64,000 nt of DNA from Ulota crispa (GCA_963920765.1 OY987245.1:932501-996500); one strand, 5' to 3'; positions 1 through 12,822 are shown, counted from the stretch's first letter. Program-made: numbers and translations. The notes: generated from the sequence alone by a model not told the origin.

Positions 1-372
1 TTTACAAGCTAGGGCACTGAGAGCTAGGAGGAGATTTTGGGTTTGCCATGGCAAGGAGGGACACGGAATTCATTTTCACCAAGGCGCCACCGGTTGGGGT
101 GAGGCGCACAAGCCACCTCGCTGCCTTGTTGTTGATTGAGCCCCGGCCTCTTGCCAGGTTGCACACCTTGGCCTAGCGGCCAAGGTGGAGATGCTCTTAC
201 AACATCTCCATGCGCATTACAAGATACTGGGAGTCTAGGATAAGGAGACTTTTGGATGAAAATAAAGCAATCAATGCATGGACCCGTCAAAATATTCTCC
301 TTGGTATAGCAAAAATTATGATTTAGCAATGCACAACAACTCCTTTGAATATAATCTATCATTTTTTTAACA
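1..372. other. Non-coding, two perfect hairpins
   Basis: No supported gene. Two adjacent perfect hairpins are visible: a 10-bp stem at 164-173/178-187 with a 4-base loop, and an 8-bp stem at 186-193/203-210. They could be the end structure of an unrecognised mobile element; no tRNA fold fits. Confidence 0.4.
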
Positions 373-373
373 A

Positions 374-633
374 GGCATTAGAAGAGATTTGGACCCAAGA
401 AGGGGTTGTGAGTTTGGATGCTCCCAATAATGGGAACCAGCGCGTGCTAGTCATTAAAAAAATTTAATTAAAAAATAAGATTTTTTTTCTTACAATAAAA
501 TAATACTATCTGATGTGATTGCCTCAATGCCATGTTAAACTATTGCAGACTGCCCACATGGAAGGTGTTTCCAAAATTCCCATGAATTCGAGAGAAGAGG
601 CCTATTCTTGGGTCCAAATCCCTCCTATTGAGG
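374..633. repeat. Foldback element (degenerate MITE)
   Basis: The stretch around 386-401 recurs inverted around 604-619 (core ATTTGGACCCAAGAA). The arms are short and diverged and the element's ends are unclear. It is probably an old inverted-repeat transposon derivative. Confidence 0.4.
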
Positions 634-1176
634 GTTGCTATTGGTTGAATGCTTTTACCATTTGAACGGATGAGGGAAATTATTGTCCAACATTGGAAAT
701 AAGAAACACTATGTTTCTCCGAAGATGGAATTCTAGAGGTCGCCTGGTGATGCTCTTCTGATGCATAATAAACTCTCGCACTATTCAAAAGCGACAAAAC
801 ATATAACATCAACTATTGAGGCATTTCACACATGGTAAAGGAAAAATATGAATGTGCTAGAATTGTCGGATCTTCAAGAATTGATGGTGGGTCCAAGCAT
901 TAACAAAGTAGTTTCCATATTCAAAACTTGGAAATTCCAAGGTTTTCTGACACTGTTGCCAATGTTCTCACTACCTATATTCTTTTTGGCCGTGGTACTT
1001 TTCCTTTTACAATTTTTTTTCTACAAATGCAAAGTTTTTACAAATTCTCTTCATTTCTCATGAACTTCACAAGGTTAACAATCTTGTTTCCAATCACTTA
1101 ACCTCTAAGCGCCCAAGCGGACCGTTTTGGTCAAGGATCCTGTCTTATTGTGAAAAGTTGGGCTCTCAAGGGTTAA
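634..1176. other. Intergenic, no gene seen
   Basis: AT-rich DNA with only short chance reading frames. A possible degenerate TTAA-type end (TTAACCTCTAAGCGCCC) lies near 1098. Confidence 0.35.
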
Positions 1177-1400
1177 CCCCTAAAGGACCAAGGAGCCCTC
1201 TTTGGGTTTTATGAGAACTTGGGCAGGCTCTCTTGATTTCATAATTTGGAAATTTTTCATGAGATTTTTAGGATGGATGCTACTCATCATAATCTACATG
1301 TGAAGCTTTATTTCATGTCGTTCCAATAAGTAATGCAAAAGTTAGAAGGTTTTTTCAATTTCAATGCCAAACTGGGCAACAAAAAATATGTTTGAAATTT
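1177..1400 (+). repeat. Fragment of a family-A TTAA element
   Basis: TTAA at 1173-1176 is followed by CCCCTAAAGGACCAAGGA, the left end shared with the elements at 8063 and 10314. The similarity fades after roughly 200 bp and no matching right end was found, so this is a truncated copy. The right boundary is approximate. Confidence 0.5.
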
Positions 1401-1477
1401 TTTAATTTTTTTTATTGAGTTGTATAGATTAATACCTACTCAAAAAAGATTGAAACACTCAATTCCAAATAATGAGG

Positions 1478-1811
1478 CATTAGGAAAAATATGGGGCCCT
1501 AATAAGGCCCTGAGTTTGGGGGGGTCCCTAGCCATGGGAACCCGGTTCCCAATAAAATCATGCAGAGGTTGAGGTGGCATCTTTGATGCCACATCAGCTT
1601 TTTTGATTTTTTTAATTTACAAAAATCAAAAAATCAAAAAAGTCAAAAAAAAATCTTATTTTTTTCTAAGACTTTTTTTTGGATTTTTGGATTTTTGGAT
1701 TAATTTTTTCTAACCATCAGCAAGGGCTGGTTCCCCACATTGGGAACCAAAAAAATGAAGGGCTGGAATTGTTTATAAAGGCCTTCTTGAGGCCCCATAT
1801 TTTTCCTAATG
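1478..1811. repeat. Foldback MITE with CATTAGGAAAAATATGGGGCC ends
   Basis: The 21-bp sequence at 1478-1498 recurs inverted at 1791-1811. Weaker pairing continues inward (GGGAACC-type blocks near 1537 and 1741). About 334 bp, no coding capacity. Target duplication not clear. Confidence 0.6.
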
Positions 1812-2504
1812 TAAGAGTTAAGAGGAGTTTTATTTTGTGGGCAATGAAGGTAGGAAGAGGGTAGAAAAAACATATAAAGTTATCTTTTACTCTCAATTTC
1901 AAAAATTTTCAAATGAAAATGAAAATTTAAGTTACTAATTATCTGTTAAAGCATTCTCACCATTGGGATTAACAATTTTCAAATTCTTCCAAAACTTATT
2001 AGCATATTAGTTATATCTTTCATTCATCAATACCTTTCACTTTACAATTTTTGTAAAAATGAATCCAAAGTTTTTTTTGGTTAGATTTTTTTATGTCTGC
2101 TTTCAACACATTTTCCAACATATTGCCAAAATTGCACAAGAAATACAACATATATGTTTTTCTCTAAAAAGTTTGAAAAACAAAACTTCACCTTCTGGGA
2201 GGACTAGCAAAGCCTACATTTTGAAGTTTAGGCACATTGATCTTGCAATTGATAGGGATTTTCATTCTAAAAGTTTGGGATGATGTAGTTGTGCAAGTCA
2301 ACCAAAGGATCTTACGGTTGGATTTGTTAAAAGATAAGTTTCAATGAAGATTTAGACCTTGCTTTGGAAACTAGCATTTCACTATTTTGAAGCAGTTTTG
2401 GGCCTCTAAACACAAAAGAATTTTGGGGGTTAAACAATTGAAGGTAGGAAGGACATAACATTTAGTAGCACTAGTAAAGGTTACCCTCCCTCCAAGAGAA
2501 TGGT
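1812..2504. other. Intergenic, no gene seen
   Basis: AT-rich sequence with poly-T runs and short chance frames only. Confidence 0.35.
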
Positions 2505-2770
2505 ATGGAATATTCCACACCATGTCATCCATTGGATGAAATGGCGTGGAATATTCCACACCATTTTTTAACTATGGGGACACTTGGTTGAATTTGTCAA
2601 AAAGTCTATGAAAGAGAAGCTCAGTCCAATGCACATACATCAATGTGGGGACCCAAACATGTCAAAACTTTATTATTATTATTTTTTGTGAAGATGAAGT
2701 TCATGATGATACCTGACGAGAGGGAAAGGCAGCCTCTCTTCACGCTACTGAACGTTATGAGTCATCTTCA
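2505..2770 (+). repeat. Dispersed repeat, copy 1 (partner 27310-27580)
   Basis: Blocks such as GGACACTTGG, GAAGCTCAGT, GATGTGGGG and GAGGGAAAGGCAGCCTCT occur in the same order near 27370-27580. Both copies contain TGGAATATTCCA palindromes at the left. Family unknown. Confidence 0.6.
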
Positions 2771-2828
2771 TACCGTTGCATATACGTAAACGTTGCTATT
2801 GATCTTGTTATGCCGGGCTGTTTGCAGG

Positions 2829-2854
2829 GTGCACTGAGGACGCCCTCAGTGCAC
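2829..2854. repeat. Perfect hairpin, 11-bp stem
   Basis: GTGCACTGAGG (2829-2839) pairs with CCTCAGTGCAC (2844-2854) around a 4-base loop. It is GC-rich in AT-rich surroundings. No CTAG end follows, so a Helitron end is not supported. Confidence 0.6.
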
Positions 2855-2857
2855 GGG

Positions 2858-3879
2858 TTTGGGTTGCTTCTTGGAGATGGGTACATGTATTTTATACTTA
2901 CTTTAAAAGGAAGGAAAAAGAAATATTATTTCTAAGGCGGTCATAGACAAAGATTCACTTTGAAGGTAGGAAGTGAATAAAGAGGATATGGGGATATTGC
3001 ATGGATGGACGTGGGTAAATGCTACCTTGGATTCCCCTCAGCCTCTAAATCCCCTTTGGGCTGGCTTGGTTTCGTGCACAGACGAATTTGTGTGGCCTGG
3101 GTGGGTGGGAAACCTCAGCTTTTTCAACAAACAAGGGTAAAAGTAATAATTTGGAATTGTTTTGTTGTTGTTGTTAAGTTGTATCCTTTTCCACTATTTT
3201 CCACTAAAGTTGGGTATTTTAATTCAAATGTGAATTCAAAATTCCCAAATTCAATCTCCAATGTATTTCTTGGTCGCATGGTTGTTAAAGGGTTAATGAT
3301 AAATATCTAAACCCTTACATTTTAGGACCAATGAAAAATCAAAACTTTTTCACCTTGACCCACATCAACATATGTGTAGTAAAGCAAACCCTCTTTGAAA
3401 GTGACTGTGGGATTAGGGTGGAATTCTTTTGTTTATTTTTACATACCACATGCCAAAAAATGTAAGAGCTTAAATTTTTTCCATTGAGAGATTGAATTTA
3501 GGATTATGGAATTCATATTTGGATTTGGATTCAGAGGCCCTAATTTGGGGTATCTTCAACTAACCTCAAAAGCTTCATCACTAAAAAAACATAATGCTTC
3601 TTGTTTCTAACGTTGATCGTATGTTCCTCTCACCTGTCAAACATGTTAACTTTCAACCAATGACAAGTCAGTAAATGGATCTTTTATCATTAACTATTCA
3701 TCTTACTAATTTTGAAAAATGTAATATTTAAAAAAGTTGTTATGCACAAGGGAATTACAAATGTTAGCAATGTCAATGAGTATGTTTTAGTGGCACTGTG
3801 CATCGATTTTACAGTATCATTTCCATTTGAAAATTCCCCTAACTTGGTGTTTTGCAATATGAATGTGGATGCCCTTAGG
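2858..3879. other. Intergenic, no gene seen
   Basis: No supported gene. Pieces around 3127-3160 and 3480-3560 resemble parts of the Mutator-type MITE at 50226-50634 but are too diverged to delimit. Confidence 0.35.
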
Positions 3880-3997
3880 TGCTCTTACACTGGAGGTGGA
3901 AAATATGGAGAGCAAAATTTTAACCAATGAAAATTACATTTTTGTAATTTTCATTGGCTGAAATTTTGTTTCTCATTGTTTCTCACTTCTAGAGTAA
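3880..3997. repeat. Hairpin MITE, about 118 bp
   Basis: The whole stretch folds back on itself. The centre is CCAATGAAAATTACA paired with its complement around a 3-base loop, and the pairing continues outward to about CTTACACTGGAGGTGG against CTAGAGTAAAG. Ends are approximate. Confidence 0.65.
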
Positions 3998-4007
3998 AGT
4001 GGATCTA

Positions 4008-4337
4008 AGGTAGGAGGTTCTAAATTGATGGTGCGTGCTCTAAAATGGTGCACCTCTTCAAATAAATTCAATTTGTACATGTTGTTTTTCATAGTCCTTC
4101 AATAATGTACAAGAGATGTACATTTGAGGAGATGCACCAATTTTGAAACCTATGGCTTTTCTACTTCAATATTTCTTAACTAATTTCACAAAGCTCCAAA
4201 AATTATGAAACAACTTGGGTTAGATGCCATTTTGACTTGTCTATCAAGGAAAATTTATTAAAAAATATTTCAAGGAGTTTTACCTCCCCAAAATTCAATT
4301 TCAGCCCTTAAATGCTCCATTTTAGAACCTCCTACCT
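4008..4337. mobile_element. AGGTAGGAGG element, 330 bp (TA site)
   Basis: Terminal inverted repeats AGGTAGGAGGTTCTAAA and its complement, flanked by TA at 4006-4007 and 4338-4339. It shares its interior with 6177-6502 in the opposite orientation. Non-autonomous; TA sites suggest Tc1/mariner-like transposition. Its right end overlaps the TTAA of the next element. Confidence 0.75.
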
Positions 4338-4340
4338 TAA

Positions 4341-4988
4341 CCCCAAAGCGTCATTGGGGACAAAAATTGTCCTTGACCAATTTTTGAGGTTAAATTAAAC
4401 CTGACCAAATTACTATTTTTACTAGATTATATTTTTGAAAAGTTCTTTCTAAAGTTTAATTTTAGCTTCAACAATTTGATTTTGCAAATGATTAATTATG
4501 ATTTTTCTATTCAAGATTTTGTGCACGGGTGTTCATTGCAATCTTGACTTTATGTAGTGTTGACAGCTCATGGGAATGAGCCTCAAATACACTAGATCTT
4601 TGAGAAAAAAATCACATTAGAAATTCATTTAAAAAAATTGTAGAGTAGGTTTTGAGAAGTCATAAATTGATTGGAGTTATATATGTTTGGCTCTTTAACC
4701 TCATATTTTTTTAGTGACCAAATTTTTTGATTTGACATGTGAAAAGAAGATTGAAAGACTTCAAATCACTTTCACAGTTTTAACACGCTCATGATCAAAC
4801 ATTATAATCTTTCAATTCATAAGAGATATTGTTGTGTTTTATTTTCTACTGTGATTTCTAACATGTCTAGTTTGATTTTTTACAATTACAATTCAAAAAG
4901 AATTGATACAATTTATCAAAATATTGGCTTTTTAGTTCAAATTAGAGAAAATTCCTAGAAGCCTTGGGAATGCAATGTAACTTTGGGG
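4341..4988 (+). mobile_element. Family-B TTAA (piggyBac-like) element, 648 bp
   Basis: TTAA at 4337-4340 and 4989-4992 flank ends CCCCAAAG...CTTTGGGG. Same family as 48608, 49241, 50078 and 59670. It keeps an unoccupied TTAA at 4492-4495, exactly where the 59670 copy carries another element. No coding frame. Confidence 0.8.
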
Positions 4989-4992
4989 TTAA

Positions 4993-6176
4993 GTACAGAA
5001 CCACTAACAGAGATAAAACTAACCCAAGGAGGGGCAGCTTTTACCCTTACCTTTGCTGGTAAAGGACAGAGCTTTTCCACCCTAGCTACACAAACACTTA
5101 AGGAAGGAGGCTCGCATTCAAACCAAGCATTTTGAACAGATCATGTAGGGTCACAAAAACAATGCACACATGTTCTTAAATGGGTCACGGTTTTTATGTT
5201 CAAAAATTGTGCTTGTGCATGCAGAGTTTTAGGAACTTAAGAGAGTGACATGAGCCACTGTTGTGTGTGCTTATTGGTCATAATTGTGTTCATGTTATTT
5301 TTTTAGTAAAATATAGATACATATCATACTAAAATATATGAAAACTTGTTCTTAACCATGATTTAAATATTAGAATATGGAACGGGTGCTTGCACACTTT
5401 AAAAGCCTTATTGGGGCATTTTTGGTTTTGTGGTAGTTGTTTTTAAAACTAATGTGCTCCATTTACAAGCCACCTTTGCATCATGAATGCTACCACCTAT
5501 GATTAAGAATAGCTATCTGTGCACCTTTTGCTTTGATAAATTGTAACTAAATCATGCTAACTTTGAAAATTTCAAATCAAATGGCCACAGAGCTATATCT
5601 TCTTTGGCTTTCTACCAAAAATATTTCCATTTTACCAAAATGCCCTTATTTTTCCACAGAAGCGCACTTTTGCTTAGATGGTCCATTCACAAGCCTCCTA
5701 CCTTAGAGCATCATCAACCTAAGGCAGGGAATGGGGTTGTAAAGGCGTATCTCTAGGTGGGGGCCAGTTACAAGGGAGGAAGAGGTAGTTTAGAGCTCCA
5801 ACGCAACCACGGCAGCGGAAAAGCAAGAGATGGCCTCGTCAAAACAACCTCCTCTCACCAAAAATTTGCTCATTTTGTAGTGCTTTAGAAATACCAATGC
5901 ATTTGTTGCTGGATTGACACGTTGCTTGTAGTAGCTTGCAATTTCCTACCAACAACTTACAAGTACTCACAAGTGTCTTATACTGTGGCTAGATTTACAA
6001 CAGAAATTGCGTAGGTTGAGAAGATTGCAGCAAGGAAAAGGGCTGCAAAATTACAAGGACGGGGAGAGGCGCAGGATCGGCCCGTTCCCAACCCCATTCC
6101 TAGTGGTTGCATTGGTCATGCCCTTATGTGCAATAAGTTAAACCGAGCCCTTTTACCTCCTCAAACTTTTGAGCTA
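4993..6176. other. Intergenic with a truncated AGGTAGGAGG end
   Basis: No supported gene. At 5674-5703 lies an isolated right end of the 4008/6177 family (reading TTAGATGGTCC to CCTCCTACCT). The somewhat GC-richer piece at 5710-6110 is unassigned. Confidence 0.4.
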
Positions 6177-6502
6177 AGGTAGGAGGCTCATAAAAGGACC
6201 ATCTAAGGGCTGAAGCTGAATTTTGGGTAGGTGAAACTTCTTGAACTATTTTTCAATAAATTTTCCTTGAAAGACAAGAAGAATTGACATCTAACCCAAG
6301 TTGTTTCATATTTTTTGGAGCTTTATGGAATTAGTTATAAGATTTTGAAGTGAAAAGGCCATATGGCTTTAAAACGGTTCACCTTCTCAAATGCACTTTG
6401 TTTGTACATATTTGAAACCTATGAAAAACAACATGTACACATCAAATACATTTGAGAAGGTGGATAGTTTTAGAACCTGAGCGGAAAATGAGCCTCCTAC
6501 CT
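6177..6502. mobile_element. AGGTAGGAGG element, 326 bp (TA site)
   Basis: TA at 6175-6176 and 6503-6504 flank ends AGGTAGGAGGCTC and its complement. The interior matches 4008-4337 reversed, including the GGGCTGAA...TTGAATTTTGGG block. Non-coding. Confidence 0.75.
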
Positions 6503-7924
6503 TAAAGGACTGCAAACATGCACATGAGATGATGACGTGTGTCAAATTTTCAAACCATGCAATCAACGGTAACATTACCAAATTGTACCCGTGAGGCCCT
6601 GATGCCGGGGCCATACAGGCTCAGAACCGGCGTTTTGAAATGGATAAAGAGTAACTTGTATTTTTGGAAAACTAGGAGACAATCACTTTTCCAAGTTTTC
6701 ATCTACTATTCAGCTAAAGATAACCTCTCCACCATTCTAGGGCAGGAGGTTTGAGACGCCGGTTTGTGGACCTTCAAAATCAACTTTTTTAAACAAACCA
6801 AAAAAGTAGGCCCTCAAAAGTCAAAGGATCTGCTTTTACTAAAATCAATAACTCCGACACTTGTTTTTCACAAACACACATATTGAAACGCCAATTTTTG
6901 TCTGTGTGGCCTAGCCTTGAGTCTACGAGCAACTCCACTGGTCTTCGCATGTTCAAACTTCAAAGGATTTCATCTATTTTTGGAGGGTCCTCAAGCTCCT
7001 TGATCAGCACCCATGCTCTTCAAAAAAGGTGACCTTGCACTTTAACACGCCTCATAAATAATCATTTGATCACTTATCAAGGAAGGTAGAGGTTAAAGTT
7101 CACTAAATTTAAGATGAATTATGATGAATAGTAATGAATAGGATCTTGAAGGGCCCTTGCTAGAAACTTGCTAGAAACAGTAAGAAAAATGTTTGGATCA
7201 TACTAGCAGCATGATGAAATTATCTCAAATGTCATTGGTTAAAATGTAGGTTTTGTCCATTGAAGGGTTCACACTTAAGGTTTGTTTAGTACTTCAACTT
7301 GCCATGTCACCAACCAAAATGTACATGTCAGCAAACAAGATAATGAAATTTTGGGGCTTACTCTAAGGGTGATTCCAAACTTGTCTGGTAGAGGAACACT
7401 CTTGGATGGCACACCCAACAACTAATTGAGGTGGAAGTGGTCTTAGCAAATGAAACACCGGACGGGGTGCAAATTTTTGTGTGTCGTACAGTCGCTAGTC
7501 TAAACCGGGCCAAAGTATCTTGAGAAGGTTTTGAGAGGGCCTTCAACACTTTTCATCCACTTTAAGGATGTTTGAGGCATTGGTAGAGATGTTCTAAACC
7601 ATCTTCTTTAGTAAGTAAGAGTCAACTTTATAGGTGATTAGAACTGATAGTCTTTGTTATTGGAAAACTGAGAGTCTCGTTAACAGTAAGCACTTTGTTG
7701 TCCCCCTTACATTGGAAAACATTAGGAGGGAAGATGCTACGTTGGCTGTAATTTGTCACTGGTGGCAAAAGTTTGCCAAAAAAAAATTTGGTTGAGACCC
7801 TCGACCTAGAACACAATTTCCAACCTTTGATTTTTGTAATTTTCTGGCACATTTCCATGCATATTTTTGTAATTGTTTTTTCCTTTGTTAAACTTTTCAA
7901 TTTTAAACCATCATGGAAGTTGAG
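6503..7924. other. Intergenic, no gene seen
   Basis: Only short frames without family signals. Base composition is mildly richer in GC around 6560-6770 and 7370-7530, without a convincing gene. Confidence 0.35.
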
Positions 7925-8053
7925 CTTAAGTATGTTCCCACTTGGTGTTAAGAGGGGTATTAGTAATTTGAATGTAGTTTGAGGGTGTGTTCAAATGCAT
8001 TTAATTTTTTTTGTTACAACCACTCTTAACACTAAGTGTGAACATATCCTAAG
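7925..8053. repeat. Hairpin MITE, about 129 bp
   Basis: CTTAAGTATGTTCCCACTT at 7925 pairs with the inverted CTTAGGATATGTTCACACTT ending at 8053; GTGTTAAGAG blocks pair next. Small non-coding inverted-repeat element. Confidence 0.6.
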
Positions 8054-8062
8054 TACCATTAA

Positions 8063-8947
8063 TCCCTAAAGGACCAAAGTTCCCTCAGGGAACTTTCAGG
8101 ATTTTGGGTAGGCTCGTGTGACCTCAATTTTTGACATGATTTTTTGAAACTTTCTATGGGTGTTTAAGAATGTATAAGGTTTGTGGATACAAAAAATCAT
8201 GTGATTTTGTCATACAGTTCACAAGTTATGGGTTTTTTTTGGCCAAAAGTAGTTCAAGGGGCAGCTTGGGCAAGGGAGAAAATATTGACTTTGGAGGGGA
8301 GGGAGCAAGGAGGGGTTGCCACATGTTGCTCTGGTGGTCCCCATTACTTCCCCTTTCATTTTCAAATAGGAGGTGAAATTGGGCTTTGGGAGCTTCTAAA
8401 TTTTAGAGATTTTGAGTTTTTAAACTTTTTCTTTTTTTGACATTTGAAGTACATGTTTATCTTCAAACTCACCGTTTGGATTTTCCATATCTAAAAACAT
8501 GTGGTGGGAAACTTCACTCAAAAATGTCATAGTGTATTTGCAAAACTTGTCATATAGTGGCATTGCAATGTACTTTAGGATGTGTTCTGTTTCTTTGATT
8601 GCCTTGAAAATTGGTGTACAAAGGTCTAACTTGACTGCCTACAAGATAAAATTACAACTTCAATGTCCGTAGTGCAAAAAAAATCAGCAAATGTTAGTGA
8701 AAGCCATCTGAAATTTTTGAGCATAATGGAAAAAAAATTTCCCTTCAAATGCTCATAACTTTCAATCCATATGGTCAAATGTCATGAAATTTTTACCACT
8801 TCTTCTTCTACAAGTGCATTACAAGATCCTATGGTTAGATGATCAAAAACAACATTTTGTTGAGATTTTTGGTGAACGCAGCAATAGGGGCAGTTTTAAG
8901 TGGTTTTTGGCAAAAAATGGCCTTGGTAGTTTAGCTCAGTTTAGGGG
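8063..8947 (+). mobile_element. Family-A TTAA element, 885 bp
   Basis: TTAA at 8059-8062 and 8948-8951. Left end TCCCTAAAGGACCAAAG; right end GTTTAGGGG. The right part (ACCAAGGCC..TGCCAAAAACCACT on the complement) matches the elements at 60167 and 10314. Non-coding. Confidence 0.65.
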
Positions 8948-8951
8948 TTAA

Positions 8952-9809
8952 GTACAAGTAAACGCTCCATTCAAATTTGTCTTTTTGCCTTTTTTGCCTT
9001 CATGTTCCATTTAACTTCATGAGTGCCTTCACCCCCTTAACCCCCTTAATCCCCTGAGCGCTCACAGTTGAATCAAGAAAATGAGGCCGAGGCATGCTCA
9101 AAAACATTGTGCGCCTTGAGCTAGGAACTTAGATCAAGGAAGATTCACCGCTAAAATAGTAAAAAAGAAGCTTGATGCACTTGATTAGAATTTGCCAAAC
9201 TATTGACTGCACTATTTTAGAGATTATAATAGTCAAAGTACAATTGACTATGTGGTAATTGACCAATTTGGGCGGGGGGGGGGGGGGTCCGTGATTGTGG
9301 ACACATAAACACATGCCTTAGAGGAGGCTCCTTTTTATGAAATTTAGGCAAGGAGTGCGATTTACAAATATCTCACTTGTAGCAAAACTTGGCAATGTTC
9401 TGACATCCATAGGGTTCTCTTTTAGAGGCCTAGAGTTGCAAGGCTCACATAGCACGGTGGATGATAGACAAGGGATAGGTACGGCTATGACCTCCACAAA
9501 GGCACGGCTCTCGGTGGTGTAGTTGCAAAACCCTTCTCTAACCTGAGGCATATGTGCCAAAACACCTCCAATGGTATGGAACCGGCCATAGCCAATGGTC
9601 TTTGTCCTTGCACCTAAATTCTAAACCCTAAACCACACAAAATGAAATTCTAGCATACTATTGTGCTACTTGACTTGCACGATCCACACTTGTAAAAATG
9701 GAGAAACCCTCGTTGCCCACTTTGTGACATGAGAGTAGTATTGTAGCTTAAACCAAATACAGTTTTTTGGGCAATACACTTTTTATTTTGACATGGCATT
9801 AGCAAAGTT
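8952..9809. other. Intergenic with a 14-G run
   Basis: No supported gene. An uninterrupted run of 14 G lies at 9274-9287. The moderately GC-rich stretch 9400-9560 has open frames on both strands but no recognisable product. Confidence 0.35.
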
Positions 9810-10313
9810 TTGAGACCTCTAAGAGCTCCCTCTAAAATACCAAATAGAGTCCCAAGGCATGTACTTCTTACAACAAACAAATCACTAATCCTCTATTTCC
9901 GCTCACCCTTTGAATTCAATGCAATCATGAAAACTATACTATTATGTTATCCCTATTGGACAAAAACTATGGGTACAAATGTACAATAGGACCGTAAATT
10001 CTACTTTACTCTATTTGAATAGATGAGTGAAGTACTTGGATAGTGAGTAGTGAGTACATTTACACATTTTATGAGTACAATATCCTTCTTTATTAGTTTG
10101 GATTGTGCATGTGGCTTAGGTCCTTCATACAAGGTAGTGATGGATATGAGTGCTCTTTTCTTGTACTCATGCTAGCTAATTAATAGCTTGGATTGTCAAA
10201 CCTTGGGGGGACTCTTTGAGGGCTCAAAACTTTACAACACGGTTTTGTACAATGTTTGATTTCAAGAGTCAATATTTGGGAGGTGGGGGTGCTTAGGGGT
10301 TCAGTTTGTTTAA

Positions 10314-11275
10314 CCCCTAAAGGACCAAGCCCTTTTTACTTTGAAAATCATTGAAAACAAGCCACTTTTGGGGGAATGAGTAGAAAGGTAGGAAAAAAAG
10401 TTTTTTTTGAAAATTCAACCATAGTATCTTGCCCTAGACTATGGGAGGTACTCAAGGGAAAAATTTTAGCTTATTCTAGAAGTAGAGGAGTGAGACATTG
10501 ACATTTAAAGTGAAAAAAAAAGTTTTTTCCTTGCTGCCCAAAAATTTCAAAAGCCTTTGATAGCTCCTATATCAAAAAAGTTGCTCTCCGCAAAGTTGAG
10601 GTTTATTTTTTCTATGTAGAAGACCAAGTTAGGTAAATGTGGGAGAATTTTCAAATGAATTGGAGGTTTGAATCATACATTGTAAAATCTTGCAACGCCA
10701 TAAGGCCATGAAATTTGCATATACATTAGGCAAAATTGGAGGATTTGTGTAAAATTGAGAAATCTGAATTAGTTTGATCTAAATGGTAAAATCCAAGGAA
10801 TCTTAGTCTACTACAACTTGAGAAAAAAAAAAGTAAAAAGAAACACAAAGAGCTCAAAAAAGTAAAGTAACAAATTTTACAAGGGGTTTAGGGTTTAGGG
10901 TTTAAGGACTGGAGGTTTGGGAGTCCCATACTTACCTGCAAACTAAAACTTCTCATAACTTTCATCTCATTAATCAAAATTGAATGATTCAAGGACCTCC
11001 ACATTTGTGTAAATTTAAAAAATTGATTTCAGATTTTTATTTGAGAAAAATGCAATTTTGATTATTTTTTGGGCTGCCCGCCATCCCCCTTTTTCAAAAA
11101 TGCATGCATAACTTCTTCAATAAATGTTGGAATAAAGAAAAAATTAGACGCCCACATAGAACATTGAATTCCCCACCTTCCATAAAAGTTTCAAAAAATC
11201 TCAAAAAATATATCAGCTATAAGTACATGCCCAAAATCCATTTGTCTCCCGAGGAGACAGTTTGCCCTTTAGGGG
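10314..11275 (+). mobile_element. Family-A TTAA element, 962 bp
   Basis: TTAA at 10310-10313 and 11276-11279; ends CCCCTAAAGGACCAAG and CCCTTTAGGGG. Same family as 25625-26497 and, inverted, 60167-61103. It lies within the spacer of the 9810-13836 inverted repeat. It contains three plant-telomere-like TTTAGGG units near 10884-10904. Non-coding. Confidence 0.8.
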
Positions 11276-11279
11276 TTAA

Positions 11280-12639
11280 CCTCATGGAGGAATTCTTAAT
11301 TTCATCTTTCAACATGTTAAGGCTCTAACGTAGTTGGATTTTTTTGGTGCGTTGTTTGGAAACGGATTGACAATTTGGTGGAAATACTGGACTATTCTAG
11401 CTACGGCACATTTAACCAGTTTTGGACAATGGGAATTTTTTAAATTGTGTAATATCTCAAGGTAAATTGGTGATTCAAAGGTATGATCATGTCATGCATG
11501 TCACGAACACTAAATTCTCTATGCGTGGAATGGAACTCCTATAGAATATGCCCCAATATAATTTAGAAAGGATGCACAAATTGACAAACTTCCAAATGAT
11601 CTTTGCCTTGTGTATCTAGATTTGGGAACGTCCAAATTACCTTAAAATGGCATAGTTACAAGTGGTTATAGTAATCACTATTTTTGAATCATTATTTTTG
11701 AGTTTAGTGCCGCACCTTTTTACCGTCTTAGCACCTAAAAGTAGCTTACTTTATAACTTTCTTTTGAGCATAATTGTTTTGGAAAACATTGGTTTCCTCC
11801 CATTAACACAATACTTGATAATTTGAGTAAAAATCTTCCCCAAAACCGATTTTGGATATACTGGTTACTGAATGTTGCATTTGTGAGAATATTTTAATGA
11901 TTGAACGTGGGTTCTTTGATAATTTCCTCAAGATATTTCATCATTGATGTAACATCTTGAAAAAATCATCATAAAATTCAGTCTATACAACCAAAAACTC
12001 TTAAAAGTGAAAAAATTTAGAAGTCCCAAAATCAATGTTTTTTCCCAAATTAACAAATATTGCATTCATTGCTATTGAGCACCCTAAAAAATAAGTGAAT
12101 TTATATATTGAGATCATACCCTGACTTACAATATTTGCATGCAATCAAACAAATTGGTCCACCAAAATCACCAAACATTGTTGAGTGTGAACCACAATAT
12201 TTTTGACAAGTATTACTAATTTTGTGTCTTTTGTGATTTATTGTGGATTAAAATTCCTCAAAGTATTATTATGTCTAATTAGGTCAAAGCACTTTCAAAC
12301 TTCTTAGCGTCCCAAGTTTTAGATATGTGATCTCCCTTGTCATAGTGCTTCGTAATAACTTCGAAGCACAATAATTATTCATATAGAGCTAATTAGCATG
12401 ATTTTCATGTTAGGCAAATTCCTACTCATAAAATGTATGTACTCACTGATGTACACAACACATACATCCATAAAATGTGTTCATAAATGTACCTTTCTCA
12501 TGTACATTATGGGACGTTGATGGATAGAAATCCACCCAATATGACAACCCAATCAGTGATTAGGCAAGATCAAGATTAAAGATCCAAATATAATTCTTTA
12601 GCTAATCAAGGAAATCCAAAGCATGCACTTGACATTAGA
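11280..12639. other. Spacer of the large inverted repeat, no gene seen
   Basis: AT-rich DNA between the arms. No frame with family features and no transposase remnant. Confidence 0.35.
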
Positions 12640-12822
12640 AAAAATTTGAGCCCTCCAAGAGCCCTACCTAATCTTTGACAAATCAAGCTTTTATTTAGCT
12701 AGCGTGAGTACAAGAAAAGGGCACTCATACATATTGCTGTCTTGTATGAAGAACCTTAGTCACATGCATAATTCAAAACAATACTAAAGACATTGTACTC
12801 ATAAAATATGTAAGTGTGTTCA

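Noticed and set aside
164-210. Adjacent hairpins considered as a tRNA or microRNA precursor
   Set aside because: No tRNA arms or TTC loop, and the stems are too short for a microRNA precursor.
2829-2860. Helitron 3' end at the hairpin near 2840
   Set aside because: No CTAG-type end follows and no matching TC start was found.
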